This document shows, in pieces, positions 34,777 through 44,300 of a stretch of 64,000 nucleotides of DNA. The first letter of the stretch is position 1; each line of letters begins with the position of its first letter. Source of the stretch: Betaproteobacteria bacterium HGW-Betaproteobacteria-9 (lineage in GTDB: Bacteria > Pseudomonadota > Gammaproteobacteria > Burkholderiales > Burkholderiaceae_C); assembly GCA_002842215.1 (NCBI GenBank), contig PHCC01000021.1, positions 62,001-126,000 on the forward strand, written 5' to 3'. The notes under the pieces are model-generated. The model did not search any database. It was not told the origin of the DNA and worked only from the letters and a program-made list of their open reading frames with translations. The position numbers and the translations under genes were made by a program.

Positions 34777-35322
34777 TCAGCGCTTGGGCATGGCAATCGG
34801 CTTGACGGTGCCGCAGTCCGCGGACAGCCATTTGCCCTGGCCTTCGACGGTCATGGTTTCCGTCTTGCCGTTGCGGGCCGACTGCATCACCATTTTCATC
34901 GTGTAGGCCTTGTCGCCGTTGAAGACGTAGGTGCCCTCGCCCGACGACGGCGGGTTGGTGCAGACGAACTTCGTCTTGAGCGCGCTGGCGCTGCGGGAGG
35001 TGATGGTGCTGGTGCAGTTGCCCTCGGTCTGGGAGGGCATCTCGGCGCGTGCGGCCATCTCGGGCGTGATGCAGACCTTGAGGGAGAAGCCGCCACCTGG
35101 GGCCACGCCCATGCCGTTTTTCCCCATCATCGCTTCCATCTGTTTGCGCTGGGCCGGCGGCATGCTGGCCAGCTGCTTCTGCATCTCGGCCATGGCCTTG
35201 TCCATCTCGGGGTTGCCGCCCATCTTGCTCTGGACGGCCCACAGGCCGGGCGCCTGGGTTTGCGCGAAGGCGCTCGCGGAACACAGCAGCAGGCAGGACA
35301 GCAGACGGGAGGCTTTGGGCAT
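34777..35322 (-). CDS. DUF3617 family secreted protein
   Basis: 181 residues from ATG 35322, preceded by GGAG; an upstream ATG at 35352 lacks one. A Sec signal peptide is clear (SRLLSCLLLCSASAFAQ). The mature part has PGLWAVQSKM near its start and a Met/Gln/Lys-rich helix (MDKAMAEMQKQLASMPPAQR continuing to KQMEAMMGK). Conserved DUF3617 elements follow: SLKVCITPEMAA, EGNCTSTITS, KTKFVCTNPPSSGEG and a C-terminal WLSADCGTVKP. Four cysteines probably form two disulphides. The family is periplasmic and of unknown function. It is convergent with the phosphatase fusion gene. Confidence 0.88.
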   Translation of the reverse strand: MPKASRLLSCLLLCSASAFAQTQAPGLWAVQSKMGGNPEMDKAMAEMQKQLASMPPAQRKQMEAMMGKNGMGVAPGGGFSLKVCITPEMAARAEMPSQTEGNCTSTITSRSASALKTKFVCTNPPSSGEGTYVFNGDKAYTMKMVMQSARNGKTETMTVEGQGKWLSADCGTVKPIAMPKR

Positions 35323-35374
35323 GGAGGGCTCCAGAAGTGGTTTGCTGGGCATTGTCGCCGGCCGATGGCGCTTG

Positions 35375-35848
35375 TCAAAGGGGCAGGCGGCTGCTGTTCT
35401 TCACCTCTTCCATCACAGCGTAGGTGCGCGTCTCGCGCACGCCGGGCAACTGCCACAGCACGCTGCCGGCGAAGTCGCGGTAGGCGGCCATGTCGGCCAT
35501 GCGGGTCTTGAGCAGGTAGTCGAAGCCGCCGGCCACCATGTGGCATTCCATGATCTCGTCGCGCACCTGCACCGCGGCCTTGAATTCGTTGAACACGTTG
35601 GGCGTGGTGCGGTCCAGCAGCACCTCCACGAAGACCATCATTCCGCGGCCGAGCTTGAGCGGGTTCAACCGCGCCTCGTAGCCCAGGATGTAGCCGTCGC
35701 GCTGCAGGCGCTGGGTGCGCGCGAGCACGGCCGTTGGCGAGAGCGCCACCGCTTCGGCCAGCTTCAGGTTGGCGATGCGGCCGTCGGCCTGCAGGACATT
35801 CAGGATGCGCAGGTCGATGCGGTCGAGGTCGTGGGTGGTTGCGGTCAT
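35375..35848 (-). CDS. Lrp/AsnC family transcriptional regulator (probable putA regulator)
   Basis: 157 residues. N-terminal helix-turn-helix: LDRIDLRILNVLQADGRIAN, then LKLAEAVALSPTAVLARTQR. The C-terminal RAM ligand-binding domain shows the usual GYEARLNPLKLGRGMMVFVE opening. It is divergent from putA, the arrangement seen for Lrp-type PutR and BkdR regulators that activate or repress proline catabolism genes in response to the amino acid. The adjacent PutA lacks its own N-terminal DNA-binding domain, so an external regulator is expected. A palindrome lies in the shared gap. Confidence 0.92.
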   Translation of the reverse strand: MTATTHDLDRIDLRILNVLQADGRIANLKLAEAVALSPTAVLARTQRLQRDGYILGYEARLNPLKLGRGMMVFVEVLLDRTTPNVFNEFKAAVQVRDEIMECHMVAGGFDYLLKTRMADMAAYRDFAGSVLWQLPGVRETRTYAVMEEVKNSSRLPL

Positions 35849-35869
35849 GGTTAGTGAATTATCCGGTCA

Positions 35870-35885
35870 ATGGTAAAAAAACCAT
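35870..35885. promoter_or_regulatory. Candidate Lrp/PutR site: ATGGT-A6-ACCAT palindrome
   Basis: ATGGT (35870-35874) and ACCAT (35881-35885) form a perfect inverted repeat across six adenines, in the AT-rich centre of the lrp-putA divergent gap. It begins 22 bp upstream of the regulator ATG and ends 69 bp before the putA ATG. Lrp-family proteins favour AT-rich, bendable centres. Function is inferred from position. Confidence 0.5.
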
Positions 35886-35953
35886 CAAAAATTCGCCTAA
35901 TGCATGGGCACCATCACGGGATTCACCAACCGAGCCGATTCCCGGAGACATCC

Positions 35954-38935
35954 ATGCCCCGCACCACCGACCGCCTGCCTTCCCCCTACCGGCCCGAGAC
36001 CGCCATCGTCGCCCAGCGCCTGGCCGCGCTGCAGGGCGCGCTGGACTGGGCCGCTGCCGCCCACGTGGCCGCGCCCTGGGTGCGCGCGGTGCGCGAGAAC
36101 CCGCCGCCGTTCTGGGCCATGGAAAGCCTGCTCAAGGAGTACCCGATCTCCAGCGCCGAAGGCCTGGCCCTGATGCGCCTGGCCGAAGCGCTGCTGCGAG
36201 TGCCCGATGCCGAGACCGCGATTGCGCTGACGGCGGACCAGCTGGGCAGGGCCGACTTCGATGGCGCGGCCGACTCCACCTTGGCGCGCCTGTCGTCCAC
36301 GGCGATCGCGATGTCCAAACACTTCCTGCCGGACGCTGGGCAGGAGCCCGGCCTGATGGCCAAGCTCGGCGCCAAGACCGTGGTGGCGGCTACGCTGCGC
36401 GCGGTGCAGTTGCTGGGCCGCCAGTTCGTGCTCGGCCAGACCATCGAAGAGGGCATGAAGGAAGCGGCGTCGGCGCGCAAGAAGCAGGACCAGCTGCGCT
36501 TCAGTTTTGACATGCTGGGCGAAGGCGCACGCACGGACGCCGATGCGTTGCGCTATCTGGCGAGCTATGAAAACGCCATCGCCGCCATTGCATGCACCGC
36601 CGACCCGAAACGCTCGCCCGCCCACAACGACGGCATATCCATCAAGCTCAGCGCCCTGCACCCGCGCTACGAAGACGTGCAACATCAGCGCGTGATGGAG
36701 GAACTGGTGCCCCGCGTCTGGACGCTGTGCCGCGCCGCGGCGGCGGCCAACCTCAACCTCACCATCGACGCCGAAGAGGTGGACCGGCTCGAACTCTCGC
36801 TCGACGTGTTCGAGGCGCTGGCGCAGCTGGTGGCCGAGCACTGTCCGCAGTGGGCCGGCCTGGGTCTGGCGATGCAGGCCTACCAGAGCCGCGCGGTGGA
36901 ACTGATCGAACACGTGGCCGCGCTGGCCCGCCAATACAAGATCAAATTCATGTGCCGCCTGGTCAAGGGCGCCTACTGGGACGCCGAGATCAAGCGCGCG
37001 CAGGAGCAGGGCCTGCCCACCTACCCGGTGTTCACCCACAAGCACCACACCGACGTGAGCTACCTGGCCTGCGCGCGCGCGCTCCTGGACGCGCCCGACG
37101 CGATTTTTCCGCAGTTCGCCACACACAACGCGGGCACCATTTCCGCCATCCTGCAGATGGCCTCCCGCCACGGCGTGCCGTTTGAACTGCAGCGCCTGCA
37201 CGGCATGGGTGAGGGCATCTACCGCGAGGTGCTGAAGAACCCGCTGGTGGCCTGCCGCGTGTATGCGCCGGTGGGCGCACACCGCGACCTGCTGGCCTAC
37301 CTGGTGCGCCGCCTGCTGGAGAACGGCGCCAACTCGTCCTTCGTGCACCAGCTGGCCGACGAGTCGGTCGGCATGGACGAGCTGCTGATCTCGCCGCTGC
37401 GGCTGGAGCCGCAACCTTCGCTGCCGCTGCCCGCCGATCTGTACGGGGCGAAGCGCGCCAACAGCCTGGGGCTTGACCTGGCGGTGGCATCGATGCGCGA
37501 GCCGCTGCTGGCCGCACTCGGCAACACCCCGGTGCCCGCGGTTCCGGAGGCCAGCACTGCCGAGACCGAGACCGAGGCCGCGTGCGCGAAAGCCGTGGCC
37601 GCCTTCGCCGGCTGGAACCACACGCCGGTGGCCGAGCGCGCCGCCACCTTGCGCCGCGCGGCCGATGCGCTGCAACAGCAACTGCCGCGCTTCTGCGCCC
37701 TGCTGGTGAAAGAGGCGCACAAGACCTGGGGCGACGCGGTGTCCGAGGTGCGCGAAGCGGTGGACTTCCTGCGCTTCTACGCCAACGACGCCGAGCGCGT
37801 GATGGCGCCGCAAACCCTGCCCGGCCCCACGGGCGAAAGCAACACCCTGCGCCTCGAAGGCCGCGGCGCCTGGATCTGCATCAGCCCCTGGAACTTCCCG
37901 CTCGCCATCTTCATGGGCCAGGTCGCTGCGGCGCTGGCCACCGGCAACACCGTGCTGGCCAAACCGGCCGAGCAGACCCCGGCGGTGGCGCTCGAAGCGG
38001 TGAAGCTGCTGCACGCTGCGGGCGTGCCAGCCAATGCGCTGCAACTGCTGCACGGCCCGGGCGAGACCGTGGGCGCTTCGCTGGTGGCGCAAGCCGGCAT
38101 CGCCGGCGTGGTGTTCACCGGCTCCACGCAGGTGGCCAAGATCATCCAGCGCGCGCTGGCCGCGAAGGACGGCGCCATCGTTCCGCTGATCGCTGAAACC
38201 GGCGGCATCAACGCCATGCTGGTGGACAGCACGGCCCTGCCCGAGCAGGTGGCCGACGCGGTGGTGCAGAGCGCCTTCCGCAGCGCCGGACAACGTTGCT
38301 CGGCCCTGCGCCTGCTGTGCCTGCACGAAGGCATTGCGGACCATGTGATTGAAATGATCCAGGGCGCGGCGAAAGAGCTGGTGGCCGGCAGCCCAGCCGC
38401 GCTGGCGACCGACCTCGGCCCGGTGATCGACGCCGAGGCGTTTGACGGCATCGGTCGGCACCTGCAGCGCCTGCATGCCGAAGCCCGGCCGCTGCTGCCC
38501 GCCGCCACGCCGGCAACCACGCTGCCCAACCTGATCCCGCCGCAGATGTTCGAGGTGAAAACCATCGCCGAGGTGAAGGCCGAAATCTTCGGCCCGGTGC
38601 TGCAGGTGGTGCGCTGGGGCGGCGACCCGATGGACGTGATCCGCCAGATCAACGCGCTGGGCTACGGCCTCACGCTGGGCATCCAGACCCGCATCGACAG
38701 CCGCGCCCAGGCGCTGGCCACGGCGGCGCGCGTGGGCAATGTCTACGTGAACCGCAACATGATCGGCGCCGTGGTGGGCGTGCAGCCCTTCGGCGGCGAA
38801 GGCTTGAGCGGCACCGGCCCCAAGGCCGGCGGCCCCAACTACCTGCAACGTTTCTGCGCCGAACAGACGCTGACCATCAACACCACCGCGGCGGGTGGCA
38901 ACGTGGCTTTGTTTGCGGGACCGGCTCTCCACTGA
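35954..38935 (+). CDS. putA: Bifunctional proline dehydrogenase / L-glutamate gamma-semialdehyde dehydrogenase
   Basis: 993 residues from ATG 35954, with GGAGA eight bases before. The N-terminal half is the FAD proline dehydrogenase barrel (DGISIKLSALHPRYE; CRLVKGAYWDAEIKRAQEQG; VYAPVGAHRDLLAYLVRRLL; ENGANSSFV). The C-terminal half is an aldehyde dehydrogenase (ISPWNFPLAIFMGQ; PLIAETGGINAM; SAGQRCSALR with nucleophile Cys782; a late FGPVLQVVRWGG). It oxidises proline to glutamate, channelling the semialdehyde between sites, and feeds electrons to quinone. It lacks the ribbon-helix-helix repressor domain of E. coli PutA and the extra C-terminal domain of the longest forms, so it is a short type A protein, consistent with control by the divergent Lrp-type gene. 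Confidence 0.96.
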   Translation: MPRTTDRLPSPYRPETAIVAQRLAALQGALDWAAAAHVAAPWVRAVRENPPPFWAMESLLKEYPISSAEGLALMRLAEALLRVPDAETAIALTADQLGRADFDGAADSTLARLSSTAIAMSKHFLPDAGQEPGLMAKLGAKTVVAATLRAVQLLGRQFVLGQTIEEGMKEAASARKKQDQLRFSFDMLGEGARTDADALRYLASYENAIAAIACTADPKRSPAHNDGISIKLSALHPRYEDVQHQRVMEELVPRVWTLCRAAAAANLNLTIDAEEVDRLELSLDVFEALAQLVAEHCPQWAGLGLAMQAYQSRAVELIEHVAALARQYKIKFMCRLVKGAYWDAEIKRAQEQGLPTYPVFTHKHHTDVSYLACARALLDAPDAIFPQFATHNAGTISAILQMASRHGVPFELQRLHGMGEGIYREVLKNPLVACRVYAPVGAHRDLLAYLVRRLLENGANSSFVHQLADESVGMDELLISPLRLEPQPSLPLPADLYGAKRANSLGLDLAVASMREPLLAALGNTPVPAVPEASTAETETEAACAKAVAAFAGWNHTPVAERAATLRRAADALQQQLPRFCALLVKEAHKTWGDAVSEVREAVDFLRFYANDAERVMAPQTLPGPTGESNTLRLEGRGAWICISPWNFPLAIFMGQVAAALATGNTVLAKPAEQTPAVALEAVKLLHAAGVPANALQLLHGPGETVGASLVAQAGIAGVVFTGSTQVAKIIQRALAAKDGAIVPLIAETGGINAMLVDSTALPEQVADAVVQSAFRSAGQRCSALRLLCLHEGIADHVIEMIQGAAKELVAGSPAALATDLGPVIDAEAFDGIGRHLQRLHAEARPLLPAATPATTLPNLIPPQMFEVKTIAEVKAEIFGPVLQVVRWGGDPMDVIRQINALGYGLTLGIQTRIDSRAQALATAARVGNVYVNRNMIGAVVGVQPFGGEGLSGTGPKAGGPNYLQRFCAEQTLTINTTAAGGNVALFAGPALH

Positions 38936-38999
38936 CCTTGATCCGACCGGGTGTCGCCCGCATGACCGCCAGCGACCTCGCGATGGCCACAATGCGCGC

Positions 39000-40829
39000 A
39001 TGACCACCGTGCGCTCTCCCCTGCAGGCCCAGCTCGTGCAATGGCTCGTCGACCCGGGCGACACGGTGCGTGCTGGGGATCCGCTGGTGGTCCTGGAAGC
39101 CATGAAGATGGAGCACGAGCTGCGCGCCGAAGCGGCCGGGCGGGTGGTCGAACGTTTCTTCAGCGAAGGCGAGACGGTGGACGAGGGCGCCGGTCTGCTG
39201 CGCCTGGAGCCCATGGTGCAGGTGCAACCGGCTGCCGATGCGGTCACACCCGAACCGGATAGGCTGCCGCCAGCCGCCCAACAGCGGACCGATCTGCAGC
39301 GGCTCGTCCAGCGTACGGCGCAGACCCTTGACGCGGCCCGCCCCGAAGCTGTGGCCAAACGCCACGCGCTGGGCTTGCGCACGGCGCGCGAGAACATCGC
39401 CGACCTGTGCGACGACGGCAGCTTCATCGAATACGGTGCGCTCGCGGTGGCCGCGCAACGCAGTCGCCGTTCGGAAGACGACCTGATCGCGAACACGCCG
39501 GCCGATGGCATGGTGACCGGCATCGGTTCGGTCAACGGCCTGATCTTCGGCGCCGAGCCGTCGCGCACCGTGGTCATGGCCTACGACGCCACCGTGCTGG
39601 CGGGCACGCAGGGCATGCGCAACCACGCCAAGACCGACCGCCTGCTGGGCATCGCGCTGGCCCAGCAGCTGCCCGTGGTGCTGTTCGCCGAGGGCGGCGG
39701 CGGGCGGCCGGGCGACACCGACATGCCCATCGTGGCCGGCCTGCACGTCGGCAGCTTCGCGGCCTTTGCGCGCCTGTCGGGTCAGGTACCGGTGGTGGGC
39801 ATCGCGGCGGGTCGCTGTTTCGCCGGCAACGCGGCCCTGCTGGGTTGCAGCGACGTGATCATCGCCACCCGCCAGAGCAACATCGGCATGGGTGGCCCCG
39901 CCATGGTGGAAGGCGGTGGCCTCGGTGTGTTCCGGCCGGAGGACATCGGTCCGTCGGACGTGCAGCACGCCAACGGCGTGATCGACCTGCTGGTGGACGA
40001 CGAGGCCCAGGCGGTGGCCGCGGCGCGCCACTACCTGTCGTTCTTTCAGGGCCGGGTGAAGGACTGGATCGCCCCCGACGCCCACACCCTGCGCGACCTC
40101 GTGCCGGAGAACCGGCTGCGCGTCTACGACACCCGCGCGGTGATGGCCGGGCTGGTGGATCAGGGCAGCCTGCTGGTGCTGCGCGCAGGTTTTGGCGCGG
40201 GCATCCACACCGCGCTGGCGCGCATCGAGGGCCGGCCGGTGGGGTTGATGGCCAACAACCCCTTGCACCTGGGCGGCGCCATTGACGCCGATGCGGCCGA
40301 CAAGGCGGCGCGCTTCATGCAGCTGTGCAACGCACACAGCCTGCCCATTGTCAGCCTGGTCGACACGCCGGGTTTCATGGTCGGGCCGGCCATGGAAGCG
40401 CGGGCCCAGGTGCGGCATGTGAGCCGGCTCTTCGTCACCGCGGCCAACCTGCGGGTGCCGTTTTTCAGCGTGGTGCTGCGCAAAGGCTACGGCCTGGGCG
40501 CCATGGGCATGACAGCCGGGGGTTTTCACGCGCCGGTGTTCACGGTCGCCTGGCCCACCGGTGAGTTCGGGGCCATGGGGCTGGAGGGTGCTGTGCGGCT
40601 GGGTTACCGCAAGGAGCTGGAGGCCTTGCCGGACGGGCCGCAGCGGCAGGCGCTGTTCGAGGAATTGCTGGCGCGTCAGGTAGCCAACGGTTCGGCCGTC
40701 CAGATGGCAACCACCCTGGAGATCGATGCCGTGATCGACCCCGCAGACACCCGCCACTGGCTGGCGCAGGGGTTGACCAGCGCGCGCACGGGAACCACCG
40801 CGCCCTCGCGCTTCATCGATACCTGGTGA
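39000..40829 (+). CDS. Biotinyl domain fused to acyl-CoA carboxyltransferase
   Basis: 609 residues from ATG 39000. Residues 1-70 are a biotinyl domain with EAMKMEHELRAE, the biotin lysine being Lys36. A linker is followed (about residue 100 on) by a carboxyltransferase: ALGLRTARENIADLCDDGSF, GMVTGIGSVNG, ARLSGQVPVVGIAAGRCFAG, NIGMGGPAMVEGGGLG, and LPIVSLVDTPGFMVG. CT subunits move CO2 from biotin to propionyl-, acetyl- or methylcrotonyl-CoA type substrates. The biotinyl unit is normally joined to the biotin carboxylase, not placed in front of the CT. No carboxylase gene lies in the window, so a partner must act in trans. It follows putA by 64 nt on the same strand. Confidence 0.88.
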   Translation: MTTVRSPLQAQLVQWLVDPGDTVRAGDPLVVLEAMKMEHELRAEAAGRVVERFFSEGETVDEGAGLLRLEPMVQVQPAADAVTPEPDRLPPAAQQRTDLQRLVQRTAQTLDAARPEAVAKRHALGLRTARENIADLCDDGSFIEYGALAVAAQRSRRSEDDLIANTPADGMVTGIGSVNGLIFGAEPSRTVVMAYDATVLAGTQGMRNHAKTDRLLGIALAQQLPVVLFAEGGGGRPGDTDMPIVAGLHVGSFAAFARLSGQVPVVGIAAGRCFAGNAALLGCSDVIIATRQSNIGMGGPAMVEGGGLGVFRPEDIGPSDVQHANGVIDLLVDDEAQAVAAARHYLSFFQGRVKDWIAPDAHTLRDLVPENRLRVYDTRAVMAGLVDQGSLLVLRAGFGAGIHTALARIEGRPVGLMANNPLHLGGAIDADAADKAARFMQLCNAHSLPIVSLVDTPGFMVGPAMEARAQVRHVSRLFVTAANLRVPFFSVVLRKGYGLGAMGMTAGGFHAPVFTVAWPTGEFGAMGLEGAVRLGYRKELEALPDGPQRQALFEELLARQVANGSAVQMATTLEIDAVIDPADTRHWLAQGLTSARTGTTAPSRFIDTW

Positions 40830-40868
40830 GCAGGGAGCCGTCCGCCGCAGAACGGGCGGGCGCGTTGT

Positions 40869-41354
40869 TCAGGCGAGTTCGCCGAAACTGGTGGTCCGCA
40901 CGCCAGCGCTGGCGCTCTGGGGCGCGGGCTGGTTGATGTTGACCCAGAACTCGCACACGTGCTTCATGGCGCTGAGGAACTGCGCGAACTCGGTGGGCTT
41001 GGCGATGTAGGCGTTGGTGCCGGCATCGTAGGCCCGTTGCAGGTCACTGGGTTCGGTCGACGAGGTGAGCACCACCACCGGGATGTTGCGCAGGTGCTCG
41101 GAACTCTTGATTTCCTTCAGCACGCCGATGCCGTCCAGCAAGGGCATTTTCAGGTCCAGCAGGACCAGGATCGGGTTGCCGCCCGTGCGATCGGTGAAAC
41201 CGTCGCGGCGGTAGAGGTAGTCCAGCGCCTGCATGCCGTCGGAAACATGGGTGACACGTCCGTCCAGCCCGTGCCGCGCCAAGGCCAGCTTGGTCAGCTC
41301 GGCATCGTCCGGGTTGTCTTCGACGAGAAGAATGGCTTCGGCGTTCTTGTTCAT
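40869..41354 (-). CDS. CheY-like single-domain response regulator (Rcp1 type)
   Basis: 161 residues, a lone receiver domain: ILLVEDNPDDAELTKLAL, phospho-accepting Asp67 in VLLDLKMP, switch residues VVLTSS and the conserved lysine in AYIAKPTEFAQF. No output domain is attached; a variable 25-residue tail follows. The EDNPDDAELT form and the insert between helix 1 and strand 3 are typical of Rcp1-type regulators that partner PAS/GAF or phytochrome-like kinases. Its start overlaps the seven-PAS kinase stop by four bases, making that kinase its near-certain partner. Confidence 0.94.
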   Translation of the reverse strand: MNKNAEAILLVEDNPDDAELTKLALARHGLDGRVTHVSDGMQALDYLYRRDGFTDRTGGNPILVLLDLKMPLLDGIGVLKEIKSSEHLRNIPVVVLTSSTEPSDLQRAYDAGTNAYIAKPTEFAQFLSAMKHVCEFWVNINQPAPQSASAGVRTTSFGELA

Positions 41355-44300
41355 GGTTCCAGGACGGAAGGGATGGAGTCGCGCCCGAAGTCTGTCGGGC
41401 TGACCCCTTCAAACGGGAGCGAAAAATGAAACACGCTGCCTTCGCCCACTTGGCTTTCTGCCCAGATGCTACCACCGTGGCGCTCCAGAATGCGCCGCGT
41501 GAGCGCCAGACCAATGCCGGTGCCCTCGAACTCGGAGGCGCGGTGCAGGCGCTGGAAAACGCCAAACAGCTTTCCCGCATATTGTGTATCGAAACCCACG
41601 CCGTTGTCACGCACGTCAAAGGTGTAACCCACGGCGGGATCCACGCTCCAGCTGATCTCGATGCGGGCCCGTTCGCGCGGGCGGGTGTATTTGAAGGCGT
41701 TGCCCAGCAGGTTGGCCCAGACCTCCCGCAGCAGCAGGGCGTCGCCCTGGACCACCGGCAGATCGGGTGCCACCACCCAGTCGACCACGCGCCCACCGGT
41801 GTCGTGCGCGAGCTGGTTGACCACGGCGTCCACCAGCATGGCGAAGTCCACCGCGGTGAGGTTGACCGCCGAGCGCCCGAGACGGGAAAAGGCCAGCAGA
41901 CCGTCGATGAGCTGGCTCATGTGGCGCGCCGAGTTGCCGATCGTGTTCAGGTAGCGTTGCGTGGTCTCATCGCCGCGTTCGCCCAGGTGCTCGTCCAGCA
42001 GGCTTACAAAGCTGGAGATGTGGCGCAGCGGTGAGCGCAAGTCGTGCGACACCGAATAGGAGAACGACTCCAGATCCTTGTTGGCGGCGAGCAGCTGCTC
42101 GGTGCGTTCGGCCACCCGGTTCTCCAGCTCGTCGTTGATGTTGCGCATCAGGTCGTCGAGCCGCTTGGCGTCGGTCATGTCGCGGTTGATCTTGGCGAAA
42201 CCCCGCAGTTCACCACTGTCGTCGCGCAGGGCGATCAGCAGCGAATGCGAAAAATACCGCGAACCGTCCTTGCGTTCATGCCAGCTGTGCAGTTCGTGCT
42301 GGCCGCGGGAGGCCGCCATGCGCAGCATCTGGTTGGCGCTGGCCAGTGCGTCATCGGGCCGGCCATTGCGGAACAGCAGGGCATAGTGCCGTCCGAGCAT
42401 TTCGGACGGTGAGTAGCCTTCCATGCGCTGGGCGCTGTCGGTCCAGTCGGTGATGCGGCCGTCGGCATCCAGGAAAAAGATGCAGTACTCGCGCAGGTTG
42501 TCCACCATCAGACGGAAGCGCTGCTCGCTCTCCAGCAGTTCCAGAGAGCGCTCGCGGATGCGCAGCTCCAGTTCGTCGTTCAGCTGGCTGACACGTTGCT
42601 CGATGCGCTTGTGGTCGGTGATGTCGATGGCCTGCACGAACACCCCCTGAACCCGTCCTTCGTGGATGTCGGGCAAATAGGTGGTGTTGACAAAAATCGA
42701 CTCGCCGTCGACGGTCCGGCGCCAGACCTCGTAGTTTTGCGTCTGGCCGCCGAGAGCGGCCTGCAGCCGGGGGCCGATCTCGGCCCATTCATCCGGTGGC
42801 ACGCATTCGCTGATGTGAAGCCCCAGCATCTTTTCGGGGCTGAGGCCAAAGAGGCGCTGGTGTTCGGCGTTGGCAAAGCGCAGACGCAGCATCGCGTCCA
42901 GGTAGGCGATCAGGCCCGGCACGTGGTCGGTGATGGTCTGCAGGAAACGCTGGCTTTCGCGCAAGGCGATCTCGGCGGTCTTGCGGGGGGTGATGTCCAC
43001 CACCGTGGTGTTGCTGCGCAAAAACTGGCCGCTGGCGTCACGCACCGCGGAGGACGACAGCAGCGCGTGAAAGTGCGTGCCATCGCGGCGCAGCATCTCG
43101 TACTCGGCCCCTTCCAGCTTGCCGTCCCGGATCAGGCGTTGCAGGCGGTCCTCCAGCAGTGGCGCCCGGCTGGGCAGGATGAAGTCGCGGAAGGTCTTGA
43201 TGTCGACGACCTCTTCGCGCTCATAGCCCAGCCACTGAAGCTCCGTGTCGTTGATCAAGACATAGACGCCATTGATGTCCAGCGAGTGGTAGCCGCAGGG
43301 GGCCTGGTTGTAGAGGTTCTGTGCCAGTTCCAGCGCGGCCTGCAGCTGATGGTTGGCCTGTTGAACCTGGTCTTCGCTGGCCTTGCGCGCGGTGATGTCG
43401 TGCATCTGGATGAACAGGCCCTGCACCTGGCCTTCTTTCCAGTACGGGGTGTATTCGACGCTGGCGTAGAAGCGGTGTCCGTCCGGGAACGCCCGTTCAC
43501 CTTCGAATTGCTGCCGCTCGCCGCGCAGGGCCGCATCCAGCCGCGACAGGGACGATTCGTAGTCCTGGTGGCGGGCGATCTGGCTCAGATGCAGACCCAG
43601 CAGGTGTTCGGGCGTGTCGTTGCGCCAGCGCGCGTAGCTGGCGTTGGCGAAGCGGCAGATCAGGTCGCGGTCGAAAAACGCCAGCTGGACCGGGATGCTG
43701 TTGGTGATGTTCTGCAGGAAGTCGCGCTGCGCCTGCAGGGCAGCATCCGCACGCTTGCGTTCGGTGATGTCGATCAGGGTGCTGTTGGTGCGCACGAACT
43801 GGCCCTCTTCGTCCCTCACCACGGTGCTGGAGGCCAGACCGACGAAGGCGCGGCCATCGGGCAACCGCAAGGCCACTTCTTCGGGTTCGAGGTGACCGGT
43901 GCTTTCCAGCTGCTGCCGGCGCTCGTTCTGCTTGGCCAGTTGCGAAGGATCGACCAGGTCGCGGAAGCTCAGGCGGCCGACCACGTCTTCGCGGTCGCGG
44001 CCCAGCCAGTTCAACGCGGTCTGGTTGATCATCTGGATGGTGCCATTGCGGTCCAGCGAGTAGTAGCCACAGGGCGCCTGGTTGTACAGGGCCTGGGCTT
44101 CCTGCAGTGTCTGACGCAGCCGCGCGTTGGCCTGGGCCAGTTCGTCGGTGCGTTCGCGCACGCGGGATTCCAGCTGCGTGTTGAGCTGGCGGATTTCTTC
44201 CTGCTGCAGGTGTTGCTCGGTGATGTCGCGCGAGACCACCAGCAGCATGGCGGGTTGGCCCTTCTCGTCGTTGATGGGCGAGACCATGGTGTCCCACCAC

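Noticed and set aside
35897..39577. Very long open frame (over 1200 codons) on the minus strand opposite putA
   Set aside because: It lies antisense to a strongly conserved enzyme, is rich in His/Arg/Gln/Ala typical of GC-rich shadow frames, and shows no domain.
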